From the NCBI GenBank assembly GCA_021805305.1, contig JAJZFO010000353.1:1-11969 (forward strand): a DNA stretch of 11,969 bases, given 5' to 3'. Below, piece after piece: positions 6,568-11,969 of this stretch (position 1 is its first letter; each line of letters starts with the position of its first letter). The stretch comes from Actinomycetes bacterium (GTDB lineage Bacteria > Actinomycetota > Acidimicrobiia > Acidimicrobiales > RAAP-2). A program made the translations under genes and the position numbers. A model generated the notes under the pieces. The model ran no database searches. It was given only the letters and a program-made list of their open reading frames with translations, and was not told the DNA's origin.

Positions 6568-8181
6568 ATGAACGCCTCCCTCGAAACCCTCGCCACCGTC
6601 ACGGTCACCGGAGAGAGGGGCGAACGATTCGACGAGATCCTCACCGAGGACGCGTTGGAATTCCTTCGCCAGCTCCACCGGTGCTTCGAAGCTGACCGCC
6701 GTGACGCCCTGGCCCAACGCAAGCAGCGACGCCACCAAATCAAGAAGGGTGCTCGATTCGACTTCCTCCCCGAGACCCGCGCGATTCGCGAGGATCGGGA
6801 CTGGCGCGTCGCCGGCGCCGGACCCGGACTCGAGGATCGCCGCGTCGAGATCACCGGCCCGACCGATCGCAAAATGACCATCAACGCCATGAACTCCGGC
6901 GCGCGGGTCTGGCTCGCCGATCAGGAGGACGCCACCAGCCCGACCTGGGCCAACGTCATCGGCGGACAGGTCTCGCTCTACGACGCCATCCGACGCCAGA
7001 TCGACTTCGTCGCCGACGACGGGCGCGTTTACGCCCTAGGTGAGACGACGCCGACCATCGTGATGCGCCCGCGCGGTTGGCACCTGGTGGAGGACCACAT
7101 CCGTCTGGTGAGTGACGACGGCGACGACGTGGCGATGTCGGGCTCGCTGGTGGACTTCGGTCTCTACTTCTTCCACAACGCGAAGGAGTTGATCGCGCGC
7201 GGTCGCGGGCCGTACTTCTACCTCGCCAAGACCGAAAGCCACCACGAGGCGCGCCTCTGGGACGAGGTGTTCACCTTCGCTGAGAACTACGTGGGTGTCC
7301 CCCACGGCACCGTCCGAGCTACGGTCCTCATCGAGACGATCCCCGCGGCGTTCGAGATGGAGGAGATCCTCTTCGAGTTGCGCGATCACTGCGCCGGCCT
7401 CAACGCCGGACGCTGGGACTACATCTTCTCGATCATCAAGAACTTCCGCGACCAGGGCGACGAGTTCGTCCTGCCCGACCGGTCCCAGATCACCATGACG
7501 GTCCCCTTCATGCGCGCCTACACCGGGCTCCTCGTGGAGACGTGCCACCGCCGCGGAGCCCACGCCATCGGCGGGATGAGCGCGTTCATCCCCAACCGGC
7601 GCGACCCCGAGGTGACGGCCCGCGCCGTCGAGCAGGTGCGCGCCGACAAGCGTCGCGAGGCGAGCGAGGGATTTGACGGCACGTGGGTCGCTCACCCCGA
7701 TCTCGTGCCGGTGGCCTTCGAGCAATTCGACGCGGTCCTGGGTTCGCGTCCCAACCAGATCTATCGAGTGACCCACGCGCCGGCCCCCGCGGCCTCGGAA
7801 CTGACGGACCTCGGGATCGAGGGGTCATTCGTCTCGGGGGCGGGGGTGCGCACCAACGTATCGGTGGGTATCCGCTACATCGAGAGCTGGCTGCGCGGCG
7901 TCGGCGCCGCCGCCATCGACAACCTCATGGAGGACGCCGCTACCGCGGAGATCTCTCGCTCCCAGATTTGGCAATGGATTCACGCCGGCACCGTCACGCT
8001 CGAAGGCGAGGTCATCACCGAAGAGTACGTAAAGGCGGTGATTGCTCGCGTCGTGGAAGAGACGCCGCGCTTCGCCGGTGACCGCTTCGACGACGCGGTG
8101 CGCCTCTTTGAACAGGTGGCCCTCGGCGAGGAGTTCGTCGCCTTCCTCACGACCCCGGGGTACGAGCAGTATCTGCAGTAG
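6568..8181 (+). CDS. aceB: Malate synthase A
   Basis: Malate synthase condenses glyoxylate with acetyl-CoA to give malate, the second glyoxylate-shunt step. At 537 residues it has the usual length of the A form (about 530), well short of the G form. Visible landmarks are ITGPTDRKMTINAMNSGA (95-112), WLADQEDATSPTW, MRPRGWH with the expected catalytic Arg (166-172), KTESHHEARLWDEVF (221-235), and VLIETIPAAFEMEEILFEL with the Mg-binding Glu256. GLNAGRWDYIFS (277-288, Asp284) follows. The ATG lies 2 nt after the TAG that ends the aceA tail, and the purine-rich GAAGAGGAG (6548-6556) serving it lies inside the aceA tail codons. Translation is thus built to follow aceA. The gene ends with tandem stops TAG-TAA. 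No frame damage is visible. Confidence 0.95.
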   Translation: MNASLETLATVTVTGERGERFDEILTEDALEFLRQLHRCFEADRRDALAQRKQRRHQIKKGARFDFLPETRAIREDRDWRVAGAGPGLEDRRVEITGPTDRKMTINAMNSGARVWLADQEDATSPTWANVIGGQVSLYDAIRRQIDFVADDGRVYALGETTPTIVMRPRGWHLVEDHIRLVSDDGDDVAMSGSLVDFGLYFFHNAKELIARGRGPYFYLAKTESHHEARLWDEVFTFAENYVGVPHGTVRATVLIETIPAAFEMEEILFELRDHCAGLNAGRWDYIFSIIKNFRDQGDEFVLPDRSQITMTVPFMRAYTGLLVETCHRRGAHAIGGMSAFIPNRRDPEVTARAVEQVRADKRREASEGFDGTWVAHPDLVPVAFEQFDAVLGSRPNQIYRVTHAPAPAASELTDLGIEGSFVSGAGVRTNVSVGIRYIESWLRGVGAAAIDNLMEDAATAEISRSQIWQWIHAGTVTLEGEVITEEYVKAVIARVVEETPRFAGDRFDDAVRLFEQVALGEEFVAFLTTPGYEQYLQ

Positions 8182-8201
8182 TAACTGAGCGAACCGGTTA
8201 T

Positions 8202-8248
8202 GAGGATCGCCCACCTCTCGCGTCAGCGCGAATCGGTGGGCGATCCTC
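8202..8248. terminator. Long nested hairpin between convergent genes
   Basis: GAGGATCGCCCACC (8202-8215) pairs perfectly with GGTGGGCGATCCTC (8235-8248). Inside the loop, TCGCG (8218-8222) pairs with CGCGA (8227-8231). The element lies 20 nt after the aceB stop and downstream of the convergent membrane-protein gene, so it probably ends transcription from both sides. The flanking T runs are poor. Confidence 0.6.
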
Positions 8249-8274
8249 CCTTACTGGCCCACCGATTTTCGCGT
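8227..8274 (+). terminator. Alternative terminator hairpin overlapping the first
   Basis: TCGGTGGG (8233-8240) can also pair with CCCACCGA (8258-8265), followed by TTTTC, a terminator-like T run. CGCGAA (8227-8232) and TTCGCG (8268-8273) extend the stem with a 2-nt bulge. Because 8235-8240 is used in both stems, the two structures exclude each other. Confidence 0.45.
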
Positions 8275-8375
8275 CGGGATTCACCTACCAGCACGACCAG
8301 CGTCGTCGTCCGTCGATGGCGTCACCCGCCTCGAACTCGAGTGAACGTGGCGCGCGCCGACGCAATCGCACAGCG

Positions 8376-8888
8376 TCAGCGCGAGAGCAGTTGGGGCCAT
8401 CCCGCGGCGAGTATCAGCGTGGTGAGCGCCGCGGCCGCAATCAGCACCATCGTCCAGAACCAGACCACGATCGAGCGCATGGTGCCGGTGACTGACACCA
8501 GGCGGTCGGTGAGACTCGAGGATTCGCGCTGCGAGGAGACGATGAGTTGACGGCGACCGCGCCAGGACAGGCCGTGCAGGACGGGGGCACCGTGCGCCAA
8601 TTCGTATTCGTGTAGCCACGCGGAGTCCGCCAGTTCGCTTAAACGGTGCGACGCGAGTGAGTGCAGGCTCGCGAAGGCGACGAGTAACGACAGCGTCGCC
8701 GCCACGATACGACCCGTCTCGGATGTCTGCGATCCGAGGGAGATAGTGAAGAGAAATGCCTCGCCCGTAAGCACCATGGTCGGCATCTGCCAGAGCAACG
8801 TGTCCCACTGTTGACGTCGGCTTGCGACAATGGCGTACTGCTCGAGTTCGTCGCGCGACTCCTCTGAATCAGGACTCTCCTCGCTCAC
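8376..8888 (-). CDS. Small membrane protein of unknown function
   Basis: The 170-residue product starts at GTG 8888, preceded by a strong ribosome binding site (AGGAGGA, about 5 nt upstream). The N-terminus is acidic (MSEESPDSEESRDELEQ). A conserved-looking stretch, SRRQQWDTLLWQMPTMVL, leads into hydrophobic segments at about 35-52 and 61-79. A soluble middle part (80-138) contains HRLSELADSAWLHEYE. A clear transmembrane helix follows at about 139-162 (VVWFWTMVLIAAAALTTLIL). Similar small actinobacterial membrane proteins beginning RRxQWDxLLWQ exist, but I know of no assigned function. The gene lies 138 bp downstream of the acyl-CoA dehydrogenase on the same strand and is convergent with aceB, so it may be a separate unit. 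Confidence 0.7.
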   Translation of the reverse strand: MSEESPDSEESRDELEQYAIVASRRQQWDTLLWQMPTMVLTGEAFLFTISLGSQTSETGRIVAATLSLLVAFASLHSLASHRLSELADSAWLHEYELAHGAPVLHGLSWRGRRQLIVSSQRESSSLTDRLVSVTGTMRSIVVWFWTMVLIAAAALTTLILAAGWPQLLSR

Positions 8889-9026
8889 CGCTCCTCCTTC
8901 GTGGCCACCAGGTCCGGCGAAATCTCACCCTATCGCCGCGGCGCGGTCAGCGAGTGCTGCATCGCCGCCTCCCGACCTCATCGCACGAAGCTCGCACCGC
9001 TCCGTCGCCTCCGGTGGCGTCGTATC
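8889..9026. other. Short intergenic gap
   Basis: This 138-bp gap lies between the acyl-CoA dehydrogenase stop and the membrane-protein start, both on the - strand. It is GC-rich with no clear terminator or promoter. The only identifiable element is the AGGAGGA ribosome binding site at the left end. Confidence 0.4.
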
Positions 9027-10187
9027 TCAACGCGCCCCCTCGACGCCCACCAATCGAGCGATCAACATTCGTTGCATCTCACTCGTCCCCTCGCCGATCT
9101 CGAGGATCTTCGAATCGCGGTAGTGGCGCGCGACGGGACTCTCGTTCATGAAGCCGGCGCCACCGAAGATTTGGGTGGCGTCGCGCGAATTGTCCATCGC
9201 CGCGTTGCTGGCCACCAATTTGGCGATGGAGGCCTCCTTCTTGAAGGGCTGACCCGCCAGCATGCGCGCCGCGGCGTCGTAGTAGGCGCAGCGCGCCACG
9301 TGGGTGCGCGCCTCCATGTCGGCGATCTTGAAGGCGATGGCCTGGTGAGCGCCGATGCGACGACCGAAGGTCTCACGAGAATTGGCGTAGGCGACGCTCT
9401 CGTCGACGCAACCCTGGGCCGCCCCCACCGCGAGGGCCGCGATGGCGATGCGCCCCTCGTCGAGGATCTGGAGGAAATTGGCGTAGCCGTGGCCCCGCTC
9501 GCCCAGTAGGTTCTCGGCGGGCACGCGCACGTCGGAGAACGTCAGGGGGTGGGTGTCGGACGCGTGCCAGCCCACCTTGTCGTAGGCGGGTTCGACGACG
9601 AGGCCCGCGGCGGGCACCTCGACCAGGATCGAACTGATCCGGTGACGGTCGTGCTCGGGGTCGGTCACCGCCGTGACCGTGACCAGACGAGTCAACGCGG
9701 TGCCCGAATTCGTGATGAAACTCTTGGATCCGCGTATCACCCACACGTCACCCTCCAGGTGCGCGCGGGTACGCGTACCCCCCGCGTCAGATCCGGCGTC
9801 GGCCTCGGTGAGACCGAAGGCCCCGAGCGCCTCGCCCGCGCACAACATCGGGAGCCAGTGGTCCTTTTGTGCGGGGGTGCCGAAGCGCAGGACGGGCATC
9901 GCCCCGAGCGAACAGGCGGCCTCGAGCGTGATCGCCACGCTCTGGTCGACGCGCGCGAGCTCCTCGATGGCCAAGCACAGGGTGAAGAAGTCCCCACCCA
10001 TACCCCCGTACTCCTCGGGGAACGCGAGGCCGAAAAGACCCATCTCGCCCATCTGACGCACCACCTCGTAGGGGAACGTGCACGTCGCGTCGTGGTGCGC
10101 CGCCACGGGGGCGACGACCTGGCGCGCGAAGTCCGCCACCGTACGGCGCAGCATTTCGTTCTCGGGTGTCAACAACGGACTGGTCAT
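9027..10187 (-). CDS. Acyl-CoA dehydrogenase, probably branched-chain (FadE19/AcdH-like)
   Basis: The protein (386 residues from ATG 10187, 387 from the adjoining GTG 10190) oxidises acyl-CoA to the 2,3-enoyl-CoA with FAD, passing electrons to electron-transfer flavoprotein. The family pattern is complete. The N-terminal helical domain contains GLFGLAFPEEYGGMGGD. FAD/substrate motifs AFGLTEADAGSDAGG and WVIRGSKSFITN follow, then a beta domain, then LDEGRIAIAALAVGAAQG, FGRRIGAHQAIAFKIADM and ATQIFGGAGF. The C-terminal GEGTSEMQR carries the expected catalytic Glu (about 366). The carboxylase TGA overlaps the GTG/ATG start (GTGATG), so the two are translationally coupled. Pairing with a biotin carboxylase in this order resembles mycobacterial accA1-fadE19 and suggests leucine or isoleucine breakdown. 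Exact substrate preference cannot be read from sequence. Confidence 0.9.
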   Translation of the reverse strand: MTSPLLTPENEMLRRTVADFARQVVAPVAAHHDATCTFPYEVVRQMGEMGLFGLAFPEEYGGMGGDFFTLCLAIEELARVDQSVAITLEAACSLGAMPVLRFGTPAQKDHWLPMLCAGEALGAFGLTEADAGSDAGGTRTRAHLEGDVWVIRGSKSFITNSGTALTRLVTVTAVTDPEHDRHRISSILVEVPAAGLVVEPAYDKVGWHASDTHPLTFSDVRVPAENLLGERGHGYANFLQILDEGRIAIAALAVGAAQGCVDESVAYANSRETFGRRIGAHQAIAFKIADMEARTHVARCAYYDAAARMLAGQPFKKEASIAKLVASNAAMDNSRDATQIFGGAGFMNESPVARHYRDSKILEIGEGTSEMQRMLIARLVGVEGAR

Positions 10188-11969
10188 CACTCCCCCTCTC
10201 CTCGTGGTGACGAGGGTTCCTCGACCGCGCTCACGCGCGCGACCAATTGGTCCAGGACCACCTGGTCCCCGGCCACGACCGCGAGGTCGACCACGCGTCC
10301 GCTGAGCGGCGAGCGCAATGGGTACTCCATCTTCATGGCCTCGACCACCAGGAGCGGGTCGCCGCGCGACACGACGTCCCCCGCGTGGACCGCCACCTGG
10401 ATCACCACCCCCGGCATGGGCGAGCGCACGTCACCGTCGTGATCGACGCGGTCGTTCCCGCGACGCGAGGGCGCCGAGGAGCGCCACCAGGTGGTCCATC
10501 CGCGTCGGGCGAACCAGGTGAGAGGACCCGCGCGTCCGACGAGCACCCGCAGGGTCTGGGCGCGCACGCGCAACTCCAGCTCGACCACGTCGGGACCCGC
10601 GCTCCGCCAGTCGAGACAGTGCACGTCGACGGGGGGTTCGTCGTCGCCCACGCGCACCCGGGCGTCGCGCCACGTACCCGCGACGGCGACCTGCAGGGAC
10701 GCCTGCTCGGCGCTCACCAGTGAATGGTGCGTCCACGCCGACGCCCCGACGCGCCAGCCGTCGGCGACGTCGAATCGCGACGCGGCGCTCGCGCGTCGTT
10801 GCGCGTCGAGTCGGTGCGCGACGGCGAAGGCGGCCGCGCACTCCAGGGTCTCCGTGGGGTCCGCGTGCCCGCGCCCCTCGTCGCGCAGCACGCGCGCGAT
10901 GAGGTCGGTGTCGAGTTCACCACGCTGCACCGGCTCGCGGGCGATCAATTCACGCAAGAACGCCGTGTTGGTGACCACGCCGAGGGTGACCACGTCGCTC
11001 AGTGCGAGGTCCAAGCGCGCCAGCGCCTGCGCGCGGTCGACGCCGTGCGCGATCACCTTGGCGAGCATCGGGTCGTAGGTGGTGCCCACGCGCACGCCAC
11101 GCACCAGGGAACTGTCGACGCGCACCCCCGCGCCGCGCGGTTCGCGCAGGTACAACAGGTCGCCCCCCGTGGGTAAGAAGTCGCGCGCGGGGTCCTCGGC
11201 GTAGATCCGGGCCTCCACGGCGTGACCGTCCAGACGCACGTCGTCCTGGGTGAAGGCCAGGGCCTCGCCCGCGGCGACGCGCACCTGTTGTTCGACGAGG
11301 TCGATGCCCGTCACCATCTCGGTGACCGGATGCTCCACCTGCAGTCGCGTGTTCATCTCCATGAAGAAGAATTCTTCCGGCTGGTGTGCCGAGACGATGA
11401 ACTCCACGGTGCCCACGCCCCGGTAGTGGGCCACCTCCCCCACTCGCAGCGCCGCGGTCGTCAGCGCGCGTCGCGACCTCTCCGTCATGAGGGGCGACGG
11501 AGCCTCCTCGATCACCTTTTGGTGACGCCGCTGCAGCGAGCACTCGCGTTCGCCCAGGTGCACGATGTGCCCGAAGTGATCGGCCAGGATCTGCACCTCG
11601 AGGTGGCGCGGACTCTCGAGGTAGCGCTCGACGAACAGCGAGTCGTCACCGAAGGATGCCGCGGCCTCACGCCGGGCGGACGCGATCGCGCCGGCCAATT
11701 CGTCGGGCGCGCGCACGAGACGCATGCCCTTGCCCCCACCCCCGGCCGACGGTTTGACAATGACCGGAAACCCGATTTGCGCGGCCGCGTCCACCAGGTC
11801 GCGGTCGTCCATGTCGGCGTGGGCGCGTCCGGGCACCACCGCAACACCGGCGGCGGCCACCGCGGCCTTGGCGCGGACCTTGTCGCCCATCATCTCCACC
11901 GCGTCGACGCTCGGACCGATGAAGACCACCCCCGCCGCCTCGCACGCGCGCACGAAGGCGGGGTTCTCC
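10187..11969 (-). CDS. accA1: Acyl-CoA carboxylase alpha subunit (biotin carboxylase + BCCP), N-terminus missing
   Basis: The frame runs off the right edge; about 593 C-terminal residues of an expected 650-670 are visible. Numbering is from the internal GTG at 11953. The biotin carboxylase part has the end of the N-terminal domain (GVVFIGPS), ATP-grasp loop KPSAGGGGKGM (68-78), the GERECSLQRRHQKVIEEAPSP signature, EFFFMEMNTRLQVEHPVTEMVTG, and ARIYAEDP. The C-terminal biotin carrier domain has PMPG and VVEAMKMEYP with the biotinylated Lys at about 541. It charges biotin with CO2 for transfer to an acyl-CoA by a separate AccD-type beta subunit, expected just beyond the window. Context favours the methylcrotonyl-CoA enzyme of leucine catabolism (AccA1); an acetyl/propionyl-CoA carboxylase cannot be excluded. 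Confidence 0.88.
   Translation of the reverse strand, partial: ENPAFVRACEAAGVVFIGPSVDAVEMMGDKVRAKAAVAAAGVAVVPGRAHADMDDRDLVDAAAQIGFPVIVKPSAGGGGKGMRLVRAPDELAGAIASARREAAASFGDDSLFVERYLESPRHLEVQILADHFGHIVHLGERECSLQRRHQKVIEEAPSPLMTERSRRALTTAALRVGEVAHYRGVGTVEFIVSAHQPEEFFFMEMNTRLQVEHPVTEMVTGIDLVEQQVRVAAGEALAFTQDDVRLDGHAVEARIYAEDPARDFLPTGGDLLYLREPRGAGVRVDSSLVRGVRVGTTYDPMLAKVIAHGVDRAQALARLDLALSDVVTLGVVTNTAFLRELIAREPVQRGELDTDLIARVLRDEGRGHADPTETLECAAAFAVAHRLDAQRRASAASRFDVADGWRVGASAWTHHSLVSAEQASLQVAVAGTWRDARVRVGDDEPPVDVHCLDWRSAGPDVVELELRVRAQTLRVLVGRAGPLTWFARRGWTTWWRSSAPSRRGNDRVDHDGDVRSPMPGVVIQVAVHAGDVVSRGDPLLVVEAMKMEYPLRSPLSGRVVDLAVVAGDQVVLDQLVARVSAVEEPSSPRGEGE

Noticed and set aside
6404..8184. Stop-codon reassignment (TAA as sense) in this organism
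   Set aside because: TAA, TAG and TGA are all placed as natural gene ends here (aceB ends TAG-TAA, many others TGA). One internal TAA is not evidence for a changed code.
1..11969. CRISPR array, transposon or phage element
   Set aside because: No regularly spaced direct repeats, transposase or integrase motifs, or terminal repeats were seen. All genes fit a normal chromosomal background.

Overview
This window looks like ordinary chromosome from a high-GC actinobacterium. The coding regions are GC-rich, starts include GTG, and a RamB/ScfR-type regulator stands divergent to isocitrate lyase as in mycobacteria and corynebacteria. An accA1-fadE19-like gene pair points the same way. The class cannot be fixed from sequence reading alone; Acidimicrobiia or a relative is a guess.

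Layout, left to right. (1) Positions 1-1180, + strand: the 3' part of a phosphoribosyltransferase fused to an alpha/beta hydrolase. (2) Positions 1417-3348, all - strand: a PaaI-like hotdog thioesterase, a DUF1801/YdhG-like protein, and an unrecognised secreted protein. The secreted-protein gene ends in a strong intrinsic terminator. (3) Positions 3646-8181: a glyoxylate-shunt locus. The RamB-like regulator (-) is divergent from aceA-aceB (+) across a 133-bp AT-rich promoter region that holds matched candidate operators and a probable leaderless regulator promoter. (4) Positions 8202-8274: overlapping, mutually exclusive hairpins where aceB converges with a membrane-protein gene. (5) Positions 8376-11969, - strand: the membrane protein, an acyl-CoA dehydrogenase, and the alpha subunit (biotin carboxylase plus BCCP) of an acyl-CoA carboxylase that runs off the right edge.

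How the genes fit together. The carboxylase/dehydrogenase pair resembles branched-chain (leucine) catabolism, which yields acetyl-CoA and acetoacetate. Isocitrate lyase and malate synthase allow net carbon gain from acetyl-CoA, and the RamB-like protein is expected to control them.

The most notable observation is in aceA. The reading frame is stopped by an in-frame TAA at 6404-6406. The next 52 codons, in the same frame, still encode the recognisable, apparently intact conserved C-terminus of isocitrate lyase, up to a TAG only 2 nt before aceB. This is either a fresh nonsense mutation, a sequencing or assembly error, or a read-through stop.
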